From Paraspadella gotoi (taxonomy: Eukaryota > Chaetognatha), in assembly GCA_051294375.1 (NCBI GenBank), contig CM119268.1, forward strand, positions 13,589,037-13,653,036: a DNA stretch of 64,000 bases, in the 5' to 3' direction. The notes below the pieces were generated by a model. It worked only from the letters and a program-made list of their open reading frames with translations, was not told the DNA's origin and did no database searches. Below, piece by piece: positions 12,758 to 43,791 of the stretch (the first letter of the stretch is position 1; each line of letters opens with the position of its first letter). The position numbers were made by a program, and so were the translations under genes.

Positions 12758-13006
12758 GACCTTCATTTTTCTTTACGTATTTTTCCGCGTTTTATTTCCA
12801 GGTTGGCAAACGGGGACCGTTTTTCCAACTGTTTAAGGAACTTTAATTTTTATAAAAAATGATGCAAACTAAGTTTGTTTATTTCTAAATCGTCGTATTT
12901 TTGTTTTGAGTTTCGCCGATAGATCGCCCATCGATCTCCGCTCTCCGCCGCCGGAAGGCGTGGAAAACTCGCGATTTGCCAAAGTGAAAATTCGAGAGTG
13001 TTTTCA

Positions 13007-13012
<6 letters not shown>

Positions 13013-13053
<41 letters not shown>
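13013..13053. repeat. (CT)n microsatellite
   Basis: About 20 CT units, followed by a GTC-rich degenerate stretch to about 13220. Confidence 0.95.
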
Positions 13054-13056
<3 letters not shown>

Positions 13057-13314
13057 TAGACGCTCGTCGGCGTCATCGCCGTCATCGTCGTCGTAATCGC
13101 TACGCCCCTCCTTTGCTGTCGACGATATAGTCGTCGTCACCGTCGTCAGAAACGCGTTATCACCGTCGCTATCGTCTCAGTTTTGGTCCGTATTGTCGTC
13201 GTCGGCGACGTCGTCGTCCGTGGGTCTCGTTTCGTCTCTCTTCGTTTTCACGCGAAAAATGCCAGGCGAAGTCTTTCTCTCTGCGCTCTCGCAACGCAGT
13301 AAAGACGCGAATTC

Positions 13315-13515
13315 GCAATGCCGGCTTCTGATTGGATCGACGCTTTTCGATCCGGATGACCAATCGCGTCGGACCTTTGCTCGTCAAACCTTTGACGACG
13401 CCATTGGATTGGTTGAAAAGGTGTCAACGTTGGAAAGACGATTTTTGACGTCTTCTGCGACAATCGCTGGATTTGATTGGATGAAAAAGGTATCGGATTT
13501 TAGCCAATCAGCGAC
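13315..13515. promoter_or_regulatory. CpG-rich block with clustered CCAAT boxes
   Basis: Within 200 bp there are six CCAAT or ATTGG pentamers in both orientations: ctgattggat, gaccaatcgc, ccattggattggttg (two), tttgattggatg and tagccaatcagc. Several match the extended NF-Y site with flanking CAAT-CAGC or CTGATTGG. CpG density is much higher than in the surroundings. Together these suggest a promoter or regulatory block, but I could not attach it to a transcript: the nearest confirmed gene (gamma-glutamyl hydrolase) ends here rather than starts. An open frame (13193-13618) runs across it but has no known domain. Confidence 0.4.
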
Positions 13516-14367
13516 GATCGCGGGCGATCCACTCTCGGATTTTACGAACAACGGATCGAACTTAAACGAAGGAGATACTAGGGAATCGTGGGGCGTAGAG
13601 CAGTCGTATATTGTCTGATTTATTAGAGTCAGTTACATCACTACGGTGACGCCACCACGGCCCAAGCGGCGCCACTCGCCACCGTGCGTGGCATAATGCG
13701 GCCGGCGTAGGGAAGAGAGATAAATGGATTCTTCGTGAAATATTAAGCGACACCAAAGATGGCGGGATGAACTCCTCTCTCTATCTCCCTTCTCTATCCC
13801 TTTTTTTCCAAACACGAAAGTTAAAAATCTAGAGAAGTATCTGAATCTCCATTTCCCTGACCAAGCATTTAAATGAGCGCATAATTTTAAACGATAGCTG
13901 TTTTCAACAAATACAATAAATAACTTTACAGAAAATACACCATTGTATCTTTAACCATACGTGAAAACAGAGTTAAAATTTAAACGTCATTCCAAGTTTA
14001 GTAAAATAAAAGAGATTAAATTAAAAATATGACAGAAAAATCGCAGAGAGACATAGAGAGACATTGCCTTCACCAGAAAGTAACGAGTGAGCGTAAAAGC
14101 TTGAGTAACGACGAAACTATAAAACATAGTAATAAGTTAATTAAGCGAATTTCAAAAGGAGAATAGAAAAGGAGACAAATTCATAACTTTAAAACCACAA
14201 CGTAACATACTTTCACGTTTATGATTGCATATTACAACAGTTCTGTGCTTCAAAGTTAGGACTAGTAAAAGCATCAGTTATCCACTGCAACATAACAAGA
14301 CGAAACGCCAATGGGAAAACTTGACCGAACTTGACGAGAATTGGTTGTGTGAGAGAAAGACACATTT

Positions 14368-19122
<4,755 letters not shown>

Positions 19123-19129
19123 CTACGGA

Positions 19130-20730
19130 ACTGTCGTATGTATTAGCGTCATCTGCAGTGAAAATTCATGCGCAAAGTTAATTGTTAAAGCCTACAATAA
19201 TGTAGAATCTTTAAATTGCTTTATTTATGATATCATAGTAATCTTACGTTGCTTTGCAACATTGATTTTTTTTATATTTCTTATGCATACTTTTGCTAAA
19301 AATATTCTATATATTTTATCAAAAGAGCTGCTTTGCAAAAATAAAAGACCAAGATTCATGAAGTCAAAGAGTGGGCACAGTTTGATTTGTCCTACTTCTT
19401 TCCCACAGTCTAAAATAATGAGTGGTTTCTGACAAGCGATTGTCTCTGAAGCATTTACTGTCAAATTAATAAGACCTAATCTGAGAAACCGAATGAGATT
19501 TTATATCAATTTTATTCCATATATTTTGCAGAAACTTACATTTTATGGGTATTCTCGCCCACCGGCAGCTTAGATAAACACATAAAAATATGATTAAAAA
19601 AATAAAAAAATAAAATATCTTCATGAGAGAATTTTTTGTTCGCGGTAAACGAGTTAGTCGTTGATTTTGATTCAAAATAAGTTCAAATTTTTTTTGTAAA
19701 ACTTTGACAAGTTTTGTCCACGTCGTCAGAGAGAGAGAGAGAGTAAACCGGTTTAAATCAGAGAAAAAAACAATGATTGATTTAATTTAGTAAAATACCA
19801 AAATTTTAAAAAAAGCTGATATTTTTTTTATTTATCATGTTTTTATTATTATTGACGACTGTTATTCTTTACCCACCGGAACATCGATGTCACCCGAAAC
19901 GATTATTTTCTGAGTCTAACTAACTCCCTTATTGTGTCACTTAGTTACAAAAATTTACCGGTTTTGCCTCCCATGACGGCGAATTCCCGGAAAAGATGCG
20001 AGGTCAAAAATCTGATGGAATTTCTAAGAAATCTCGTCGGAGTTTGAAGCGAAAATGAACAATCGTAGTCGTGGTCCTCATCGGACCGATCGCCGCCTTC
20101 CGAGTATGAATATAATATTGTTTGTTTGTTTTCGTGAGAAGACGAGGCGTGAACTTTATGCGTTTGATTTCACGCTGGATGACGGAACAAAGACTCGCGT
20201 AAGAGTCACGATTCAACAATCATCGAAAAAAGGCGTGAAAAAATTAGTTGGACGGGCGACTGAAAAGGACGATTCGTCGCGATTCGTCGCGATTTTGTCG
20301 TCGGAATTTTTCCGGTTTCGTCGTCGTCGTCGTAGTCCAACTCTGGTCCAATGACAGCCTTCAATTATCTTTTTACCATCGGAACATGAACTTTTTTTTT
20401 TCCTCTCTCGCCGTTTTTCTCTCTCTCTTTAAGCCTTTCGTGTTGCTGTTTTCTATGTTTTTGTTAGATTTCGGCTCCTGCCGCGGCGGCGACGGAGGCG
20501 GCGGCGGCTGCTGCCCTAAAAACAGAACGGCGCTGCTGCGGCCGCGTCGGGGAGCAGAGAGGATGATATGATAAACATGGACTCGATGCTGCAGCAGCTC
20601 GCGTTCTCCATCTTTCATGACTTGATGCATGAGAATAAAAAAGATGGCGGATTAAATTTAAAAATTACAAAAATTTAACAAAGAATAAAAAATAAAAATG
20701 ATGAGAAAATAAATTGAGACATTCTTCGAA
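19130..20730. other. Spacer upstream of GGH
   Basis: AT-rich DNA followed by a moderately CpG-rich part (20040-20640). It should contain the missing GGH first exon and promoter, but no signal-peptide exon with matching phase could be picked out. Open frames at 20055-20354 and 20373-20630 have no recognised domain. Confidence 0.5.
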
Positions 20731-20739
20731 AAGATAAAG

Positions 20740-21075
20740 AAAGGAAAAAAGAAAGAAAGAAAGAAAGAAAGAAAAAAAGCTCAAAGAAAAGAAAGGAAAG
20801 AAAAGAAAGATCGTAAAGGAAGAAAAGAAAGAAAGAAGAGAGAAAGAATAAATTAAAGAAAAAAGAAAATAAAATTTGGGAGTTCAATCAATAAAGAAAG
20901 AAAGAAAGAAAGAAGAAAGAAAGAAAGAAAAAAGAAAGAAAGAAAGAAAGAAATAAAGAAAGAAATGTGGGAGTGAAATCAATAAAGAAAGAAAAAAAGA
21001 AAGAAAGAAAGAAAGAAAGAAAGAAAAAGAAAGACAAAGAAAGAAAAGAAAGAAAATGTGGGAGTGCAATCAATA

Positions 21076-21111
<36 letters not shown>

Positions 21112-21490
21112 AATGAAAGAAAGAAAGAAAGAAATAAAGAAAGAAAATAAAATGTGGGAGTGCAATCAATAAAGAAAGAAAAAAAAATAAATAAAGAAAG
21201 AAAAGAAAGAAAGAAAAAGAAAGAAAGAAAGAAAAAGGAAAAGAAAATATGGAGAATGCAATCAATAAAGAAAGAAAAAAAAAAGAAAGCAAAGGAAAGA
21301 GAGAAAGAAAGAAAGAAAGAAAAGAAAATGTGGGAGTCAATCAATAAAGAAAGAAAGAAAAAGAAAGAAAGAAAGAAAAGAAAATGTGGGAGTGCAATCA
21401 ATAAAGAAAGAAAAAAAAAAAGAAACGAAAGAAAGAAAGAAAGAAAGAAAAAAGAAAGAAAAGAAAGAAAGAAAGAAAAGAAGAGATGTG
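20740..21490. repeat. Composite AAAG tandem array with a conserved spacer
   Basis: Runs of AAAG are punctuated about every 60-110 bp by a conserved core: variants of tgtgggagtgcaatcaataa. Cores begin near 20876, 20965, 21057, 21155, 21248, 21327, 21384 and 21485. The last core runs directly into the unit at 21486-22045. All frames across the array are Lys/Arg-rich or Phe/Ser/Leu-rich artefacts. Confidence 0.93.
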
Positions 21491-22045
21491 GGAGTGCCAA
21501 TCCGTGAAAAATAAACTAGTTCTAACTGGTCGCCAGGTTTATCGAACGATCGATCTTTGTTCGCTATATTTCGATCTAGTTTTTTAGTGGTTGAATCGTC
21601 TTCGTTATTTTAAAGAGCTTCTTCGAATAACTTCAAAACCGCTGAAATTTGTCTGCGACGAAAAAAAAGGATAGACATGATTCAAGTTTTAAACGCAGAG
21701 AGTAATTTATTATAAAGAAAGCACAAATACGAGTAAGTAATTAGGTGAAAAAATTGAGATAAGAATTGAATCCCGTCATCGAAAATATGATCACAATTCT
21801 TTTAAAGGTAAACAATGTAGTTATATTATTATTATTGAGAACGGTTAGAAAAATTGCCAATGGTTTGAGAGATTTAGTTTTCGTAAAAAGGCATCGTCAA
21901 CCAGTCCGCCTCGTGGTCGCCGGATGAGGTGTGGGCGCTCCCACGATGGCCAACTTTTTTCGTCTGAAAATTTATAAACACAAAACAAATTAAAAGGTCG
22001 TCGTTTTTTGAATAACCGAGTTACTAAATAACATCTAACTAAATT
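21486..22045. repeat. Duplicated unit, copy 1 (about 540 bp)
   Basis: Starts in the last tgtgggagtg core and runs through aactagttctaactggtcgc, gaacgatcgatctttgttcg and gaacggttagaaaaattgcc to the end near 22045. It matches 27547-28093 almost base for base, apart from scattered 1-10 bp indels. It contains no coding frame. It could be a long terminal repeat, a solitary dispersed element, or an unresolved assembly duplication. Confidence 0.9.
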
Positions 22046-22049
22046 GACG

Positions 22050-25000
22050 AAGGATTATCCAGTCTTCTCTACTTTTTCCCCGTTGCTCTTTTGCCTCTTA
22101 TATTTTACTGACTATCGAAAAATGCTTCCATTCTAGCGATCGACACGACATCTTTAGGCTCTTTCTTTTGTTATACCTTAGTACAGAATTCCGAAGGCAG
22201 TGTACAGCTGATTCGCATTTGGTGCCCGTGATTTCGATAATCGATTAAAGATTCTTATCGAATTCTGGCCACCACCCATGGCATCTTCAGATCTCCACGT
22301 TTGTCACTGGGTTTTTTAGTTCTTTTTCAGAGCATAGAAACTCTTTATTCAGATATCTCGGAATCTTTATTTTTTGTGTTGATCGCTGGTTGGTGGACTT
22401 TTCTTATGAGCAGAAGCATCTCTAATTTTTGTATTATTTGGCTTCAGAAACAAGTAAGCAAAGACACTTTAATAATTTATATATATTTGCTGAGTTGTAC
22501 TTAAATGTTTTGTTATTCTTATGCCCAGGACTTCTAACTACTCTTCCTTCTACAACTCTACCTACTACTCTCTCTCTCTCCAACTCTCTCTACAACTTCT
22601 CTACTCAGCAATCAGACTTTAACTCTACAGACATTTGTCAATCTGGCTCGTAGATCGTCGTTCTTTCGGCCTTAGCCGACGTCATCTACCGAGACTTTGT
22701 CGTCATCATCTCCAGGGCGTATGACCGGCGGCCATCGTCTCTTCTGCGCCATTTATCCGATTTCATCTTGTCTTGAAATGCGCAGGATAAGCCCAAGTTT
22801 AGTTAGATTCAAAGACGCCACCCATTCTCCGCAACTTAGTTCAACACATTAAGAAGTCTTCGTTTTGCGGAACACCCTGCCTCAAAGTGCTTTTCGTCGA
22901 AGGCTCTTCTAAAACCTCAACGGTATCTCGGGATTCGTTGGGAAGAAGTCTACCTGGCGTCGGTCTCTAGGTGCCGAATGAATCAAACGTATCCATCATC
23001 GAAGGCCACTTGCAACGCCCTTTCGAACGGACGTAAGGATCCGTGGCGCCTTTCCTGGGACTGCTTTCATTGCGCATTAGGGAATCCCCGGACTTGGCGA
23101 CGACGCCGTCATTCGTTCTTTTAGATACTTTGCCGGCAACACGTTTCATCGCCCCTTCTCGAAAACTTGCGGTGAGAAATTGAAGTTCGGGATTCTGATT
23201 CATTTATTTCTTCAATCTTCGCGTCTTCGGGCCGGCAACCGACTTCGTGAAGCTTTCCTGCGACTTCACTCGCCGCCTTTATTTGCCATCAGCCGGCGCT
23301 CGAATAGGAATCGCGAGAAATAAGCGCGCCAGCAATTAAAACTGCGGCGAGAAGCTCGAGTGCCGAAAGCCTTCAAGCGAACTTCCCCTTTCGGCCCGTC
23401 TTTTTTGCTTGACATCGCCGTTTCGTTTTAAGACGAGATTCTCGCTCTAGTGCCGGCGAAAAGAGAGGATATCGACTGCTTCAAGACGACCGGCTGAAAC
23501 CCTCTCCCAAAACTAAGCCATCACGAGATATCAACCAACCTTTCTTCACGGCGAAATACTCTATCCCCGACGGTCAGACCCTTCAGGAATGCAACGTCTT
23601 CCTTACGCAACCTTTCAACGTCGACGAGTTGGTGGAGGCTCAAGCGATTCGTACGATCGCCGCCAAAGCCGCCCCGACGGAAGAAAACCATCGCGAAGCC
23701 AACCACGGATAGATTCCGCATTGAGGCAATTTGTGAAGTCATCCGTTCCACGATAAAAAGAGGAGATGGCAATGACGAGGCGTTGGAGTTTTTGCTCGCG
23801 AGCTCCTCGATCGCCTCAGCAACATCCTTGGACATTGCGCACAGCTCGATTCGCGGGGCTAATTTCTATGTTCGACACGTGTTTTCACGTTGAAAAGCAT
23901 TCTCGTCGACAGGACGCTCCGTATCCCACGCAGCACGGATGACGACGCACGCAGAGGAATCGGGAATTAACGCCAAACCGTCCCTTTCAGCTCAACCATC
24001 CCGACGACGACTACGCTGCGTCCAACCCGATCCATTATCGTCCCCTCCACCGCACTCTAGAAGAAGATGTCGAATCTTTCAAGTCCGTCATTTTCCGTTT
24101 GACGCCGTTTCGGCGTTGACGGATAATCAGCGCACTGAAGAGAAATAACAACATCTCACCAAACAATCGACGACTAAGATGTGGCATGCGGTCGGCCCAG
24201 GAGGTGCCGGATGGGTCTGCTGCGGTCTCGGCGTCGCAGTAGGGACCAGTCGAGGTAATGCCCCAGGGCCAAACGTCTCGTCTAATCATATCTGGATCGA
24301 CAAGAGCACAAAGTCTTCAATCGACATACCAAATAAAACTAAATAACGATCTCGCGTCAAACGAGATTTCAAACAGTGGTTCGATGATCGATGAAGCGTC
24401 TCTCGTCGGCGTCGAGATGGCAGTGCGCAGACAGGGTTTTTTCAACAACTTCGACCTTTTCTTCGGAGAGTCGGATAGATTGAGCAGAGTTGCGTGAATC
24501 GAAACGGAGAACGGACCATACGTATCGCCGCTTACCGCCAACTGTAAACGCTCAGTTAGGACGAGAATGGAAAGAATTGAGAGAAGAAGGATTTGCAGAG
24601 GCCGGTAATACGACTCTTGCGCGAAGTCGAGAGCTGACCTGTACAACGTCATGCGCCTTCAAACATCGCGTCACGGCCAGAGTGGGTCGAGGCTCAGTCT
24701 CTCTTCTCTCCGTCTTGAGGCCCTCTCTCCAACAGCTCTGTCAACCGTCTTCAAACCCACTTCCGTCGAATTGCATTTGGACGATCACTGCCCATTGAAT
24801 CGGCCACACGTACTCTACAAAGTCGGCCGTCAACTCGTCGACGATTCGTGATTCAAAATCCGCCCAGAACCGGGACTATGGAGCGAGGAGGCGGCGGGCG
24901 TTGGAACCGGATAACCGATTGGCGTTTCCGTCCTGCCGCTGATCCGCCAAGGTCCGGCAGTTCGTCACTTTGAGTTCTTGCGGCGGATTCGACGATACGA

Positions 25001-25390
25001 GTCCGGACCTTTTCAATGAAGGATTTGCAGTCGTAGGCGTCGAGAACGAGGGGAGTGAATCCTCCCCCCAGTTCCACGCCTTCTTTGCCTGCCGCGCTCC
25101 TAGCCGCTGCGGCAGTTGGACCGCCGAAGCGCCGGCTACAATTCAACAGAACGTCTCGCCGAATTTTCGGACTTCAAACGTCTCTGTCGCCTCAAGGCAT
25201 CAAACGGCGTCATTCTCTGAGCGGCGCCGTTTCGAGGCAGCTTCGTCCGCTCCGCTGGATGGCGACGGCTTCTTGCGAAATACAAGCTCAAACGCTCGCC
25301 TACCAAATGCTTCAGCAGCAGCCCGCCCAAAGATCAAGGTCGACGGAGACTTCGTTGCGTTTAGACTTTGAGCGCCAACTTCGCGATTTT
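22050..25390. other. Spacer and CpG-rich block between the duplicated units
   Basis: AT-rich to about 22650, then sharply richer in C and G with many CG dinucleotides to about 26500. The block has coding-like codon texture on both strands (for example minus 23521-23835, plus 24970-25371) but no frame stays open and no clear domain is seen before the gag-like part at 25400. It is probably the 5' part of a decayed mobile element or several nested ones. Confidence 0.45.
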
Positions 25391-25394
25391 TAAC

Positions 25395-26290
25395 GTCAGC
25401 GTCTGCGCGTTGGAGGGCGCTACGGATCCAATGAAGTTGAAGGAGTTCCTCACTGGTTCGACGGTCTTAACCCAAGCGTTCATCGAACGATTCTATCTCG
25501 ATACGACGCTACCGCGGCTCTTAGCGACGCCCTATGCGTTCTCAAGAGAAAGTGGGGAATGAAGCGGACGACGGCGACGAAAATGATTGAACAGATCCTC
25601 ACCGGCCAGAAGCTCGATCGAAAGACTCAGCAGGTCATCATGGTCTTTTGATCACTTTTGCAGCAGTGTACGACCTCGCGAAGGAGAACGGACCGACTTG
25701 CAGACCTCGACCGTGCGGCCGTGATGGCGGATCTGCTCGCAAAACGGATGCCTCACCTTCAGATAAGTGGGCGAAAAAAGTGTTATTTTTTTTAGACAGA
25801 ATCATGAATGGAATTACGATCCTTCTTTCTGTGATTTCTAGTCTTTTCTGCCATAGAACCAAGAGATTCTCGATTTTAGACCACCGGCGAAAAATGGGAA
25901 CCATCCAGCGGCGACGAGCAGAGCGAAGACGGCGGCGAAACGTCAGCGCCGCGTCAGCGGACAATCCATCGAGGAAGAAGAAGGCTTCGGTGGCCGCTCA
26001 GCCGTTCTGCAACAACGGAGCGCCGACTTCAAAATCGGCGTCGTCGCCAGCGCCGGGATCGAGAACTTACTTGCCATGCTCACTTTGCGAGAGACGCCAT
26101 TCTTTGCCACAGCTGCGAAAACAGTTTCAACGTTTTTGTGGCCCGCAGATCGTCGAAAACTTTGCGTCTCTCAAGCCCGCTTCTTCAACTGCTTGGGAAG
26201 CGGTCATCGTGTCGAAAAATGCCGACAAAGGAGCGTTGCTTTTGTGACAAAAATCATCATCCGCTCCTCCATTTGACGAATTGAGCCCCG
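25395..26290 (+). mobile_element. Frame-broken gag-like region of a BEL/Pao-type retroelement
   Basis: Plus-strand fragments in changing frames resemble the gag polyprotein of BEL/Pao LTR retrotransposons. Around 25470-25625 a stretch reads ILSRYDATAALSDALCVLKR then KWGMKRTTATKMIEQIL, like the DUF1759 part of gag. Around 25690-25760 it reads LADLDRAAVMADLLAKRMPH. Near 26085 there is CSLCERRHSLPQ. Near 26190 there is a zinc-knuckle-like FNCLGSGHRVEKC, and one frame over at 26240 CFCDKNHHPLLHLTN, the CxxxHHxLLH signature typical of the group. At least three frameshifts separate these pieces and the first knuckle Cys is missing, so the element is dead or the assembly has indels. No protease, reverse transcriptase or integrase was found before the N gap at 27086. 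Confidence 0.5.
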
Positions 26291-26299
26291 TCGAAAGGT

Positions 26300-27085
26300 G
26301 CGGGATTTTTTCAAGGGTATCTTCATGCTAATTCGACATCGACGAGAACGGGAGAAATTAGTCTGACGCGCCCCGAATTGGTCAGGACCGGCGCTGAGTA
26401 GTTCCAGGCTCGTGACTTTGCTGTTTTAGCCGCGAGCGGGGCGGTTTCGCCAGCGGCGCCGATCGTGGAACGTCTTTCGAGCGACGACGTATCAGCTTTG
26501 TATTTTTTGGATATGGGAGGTATTGCGTTTTTTAAATATATCGTTTTACAAAGTGATTTGAAAATACAGCTTAGTCTCGTTAAATATTTTATTCTCGGCT
26601 CTGAGTCTACATCTCCCTAGGCCAAAGTGATTAAAATTGAAGATTTTTCGGTTGACGACGCGTTCCATCTGGATATGGAGGATGTCCCTCGCCGTCGACG
26701 TTCTTGCGTTTATGGTGATGACGCTTCACCAGCGCGAGAAAAGATTCTCTTTTATTCATTAGGGTGTATTCGGGCGCTGGGGCTGGTGGGGCGATGTGGA
26801 AAGGGTTGATGTGGTGATATGGCTGTGGAGAGCGAGATCGAAATTTTTTTTGCCCGTGGGGGGGTGTTTAAAAAGATTCTTTTCTACAAGATGACGTCTG
26901 ACGATCAATTCGGCTAAAGGGGTCGTCGAGCTCGCGGAAAATTCATTTTTTGGAAAAACAACCCTTTGGAAAAAAAAAAAAAAAAACTTCGTATCGATGT
27001 CGACAAACGAGCAGCTTCAGACCGTGAGTTTCGGCGACATATTTCGAACGCCGATAATTTTCGCGGCGCCATCCAGCGAAGGTGG
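26300..27085. other. Unassigned sequence before the assembly gap
   Basis: About 200 bp continues the CpG-rich block. AT-rich and then mixed sequence follows to the N run. A short frame beginning with ATG at 26998 reads into the gap (start MSTNEQLQTV); nothing supports it as a gene. Confidence 0.4.
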
Positions 27086-27110
27086 NNNNNNNNNNNNNNN
27101 NNNNNNNNNN
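27086..27110. other. Assembly gap at the edge of the AAAG array
   Basis: Twenty-five N bases. Sequence to the left is unrelated to the AAAG array to the right, so a junction of unknown size is hidden here. Confidence 0.99.
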
Positions 27111-27507
27111 AAAGAAAGAAAGAAAGAAAGAAAGAAATAAAGAAAGAAAATGTGGGAGTGAAATCAATAAAGAAAGAAAAAAAGAAAGAAAGAAAGAAAG
27201 AAAGAAAAGAAAGAAAATGTGGGAGTGCAATATAAAAAGAAAGAAAAAAGAAAGAAAAGAAAGAAAAGAAAAGAAAATGAAAAAATGAAAGAAAGAAAGA
27301 AAGAAAGAAAAGAAGCAAAGTAAAGAAAGAAAGAAAGATAAAAAATGTGGGAGTGCAATCAATAAAGAAAGAAAAAAAAATAAATAAAGAAAGAAAAGAA
27401 AGAAAGAAAAGAAGAAAGAAAAGAAGAAAGGAAAAGAAAATATGGGAAGTGCAATCAATAAAGAAAGAAAAATAAAGAAAGAAAGAAAGAGAAAAGAAAG
27501 AAGAAAA

Positions 27508-27540
<33 letters not shown>

Positions 27541-27547
27541 AAAGAAG
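27111..27547. repeat. Second AAAG composite array
   Basis: Same construction as 20740-21490: AAAG runs with cores near 27150, 27216, 27345, 27442 and 27547, the last again leading into the duplicated unit. Confidence 0.93.
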
Positions 27548-28093
27548 ATGTGGGAGTGCAATCCGTGAAAATAAACTAGTTCTAACTGGTCGCCAGGTTT
27601 TATCGAACGATCGATCTTTGTTCGCTAATTTCGATCTAGTTTTTTAGTGGTTGAATCGTCTTCGTTATTTAAGAGCTTCTTCGAATAACTTTCAAAACCG
27701 CTGAAATTTGTCTGCGACGAAAAAAAAGGATAGACATGATTCAAGTTTAAACGCAGAGAGTAATTTATTATAAAGAAAGCCAAATACGAGTAAGTAATTA
27801 GGTGAAAAAATTGAGATAAGAAATTGAATCCCGTCATCGAAATATGATCACAATTCTTTTAAAGGTAAACAATGAAAATAGTATATTATTATTATTGAGA
27901 ACGGTTAGAAAAATTGCCAATGGTTTAGAGATTTAGTTTTCGTAAAGGTCGTCAACAGTCCGCCTCGTGGTCGCCGGATGAGGTGGGCGCTCCCACGATG
28001 CCAACTTTTTCGTCTGAAAATTTATAAACACAAACAAATTAAAAGGTCGTCGTTTTTTGAATAACCGAGATTATTAAAAACAACTAAATTTGG
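27547..28093. repeat. Duplicated unit, copy 2 (about 540 bp)
   Basis: Direct repeat of 21486-22045, about 6.06 kb away. Differences are mostly one-base indels in homopolymers plus a few small deletions (for example gtaaaaaggcatcgtcaacc in copy 1 against gtaaaggtcgtcaacagtcc here). Similarity fades after the shared ataaccgag/aactaaatt segment. Confidence 0.9.
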
Positions 28094-28534
28094 TTTACAT
28101 TTGTAAAATAAATAATTCTAAAAACACTTCCAGATAAGGTAACGTTTTGCGACCGGCCAATAATTTCTTAGTGGGCATTGGAATTTTTAAAGAGGTTTAA
28201 AGATTTTCTTACTAATAATAATAATCAGGACCTCCACTATATATTTAATAAAAGATCGCAGAGTACAGGCCATGAAGATTTCGCCCAATTTCGAATAGTT
28301 TTTTTTTTATCTGTAATTTAGTGCCGAATGAATCTGGTTTGAATCTTCAATTCGAAAAATTACGACCTCTGGGGGCGAATAACTCACTCGCTTCGGTCGT
28401 CAAAATAGATTCGCGTTGGATAAAGAATATAATGGACAGAAAACAATCTTAAAAATGATTATTAACTTCTTTTTTTTTTTAATTTCACGGCCGAAAAAAA
28501 ATTTTGAATTACATATATTTGAAACAAATCATAT

Positions 28535-43201
<14,667 letters not shown>

Positions 43202-43704
43202 ACTGAAACCCGAAAAAATATTGTTTTAATAACTTAAGATAATCTAAAAGATTTAGGAAAAAGTGCCCCTCAAACTCTAATTTAAAATTAACGAAGTGTT
43301 TTATAGTATTTTGGTGTAAAAAAAAACCTTATCCGTAGTCAACTTACCAAAACCCAACCGCTTAAATCAACGCTACAAAACTTATTTTCCGTCGTTTTCT
43401 CGTCATCTTCATTTCTTTTAGTTTAATCGCTTTCGTTTTTTACAGCAAGTCTTCTTCAAAGGTAAGTGCAAAGAATTATGAAACTCACCTCGATCGATGG
43501 CGACACAACAACGACGACAACGACGGCTGCAGCAAATCACGGCTCGACTTCGCCGAACCAATCGTGCGCAATGTCGTCGTCGTCGTCGTCGCCCTCGTCG
43601 TCGTTGTCGTTAAACGCACGACGTCGTCTTCCGGAAATGAAAAAGTGGAAAATGGATCCTGGCCTGGATGTCGGCGTCGATGGCGGGGAAAAAATCGATT
43701 TCAG

Positions 43705-43791
<87 letters not shown>

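Larger units (their letters stand above)
9850..14360. other. Intergenic stretch without a recognised gene
   Basis: No exon chain was found. It contains CT/TA and GA tracts, long AT-rich sequence (11200-11960), a dispersed-repeat copy near 12030-12120 and a CpG-rich block with CCAAT boxes (13190-13620). Open frames at 10468-10749 and 10914-11147 (plus strand) lack recognisable domains. The second contains an imperfect ccggaaa-type short repeat. Confidence 0.6.

Noticed and set aside
13193-13618. A 141-codon plus-strand open frame with two SATIAG segments.
   Set aside because: No recognised domain, no matching splice partner, and the region is better explained as a CCAAT-rich CpG block.
20055-20354. 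A 99-codon plus-strand open frame with a plausible amino-acid mix.
   Set aside because: No domain or splice context; it ends in an arginine run from GTC-type triplets and lies where the GGH first exon is expected on the other strand.
20884-21507. Long Phe/Ser/Leu-rich and Lys/Arg-rich open frames.
   Set aside because: They are translations of the AAAG composite array and follow its unit; the same applies to 26914-27561, 33124-33524, 37556-38103 and 60361-61011.
23521-23835. A 104-codon minus-strand open frame in the CpG-rich block that looks coding.
   Set aside because: It has no recognised domain and lies in a block whose clearest homology (gag-like) is on the plus strand; high GC alone lengthens open frames.
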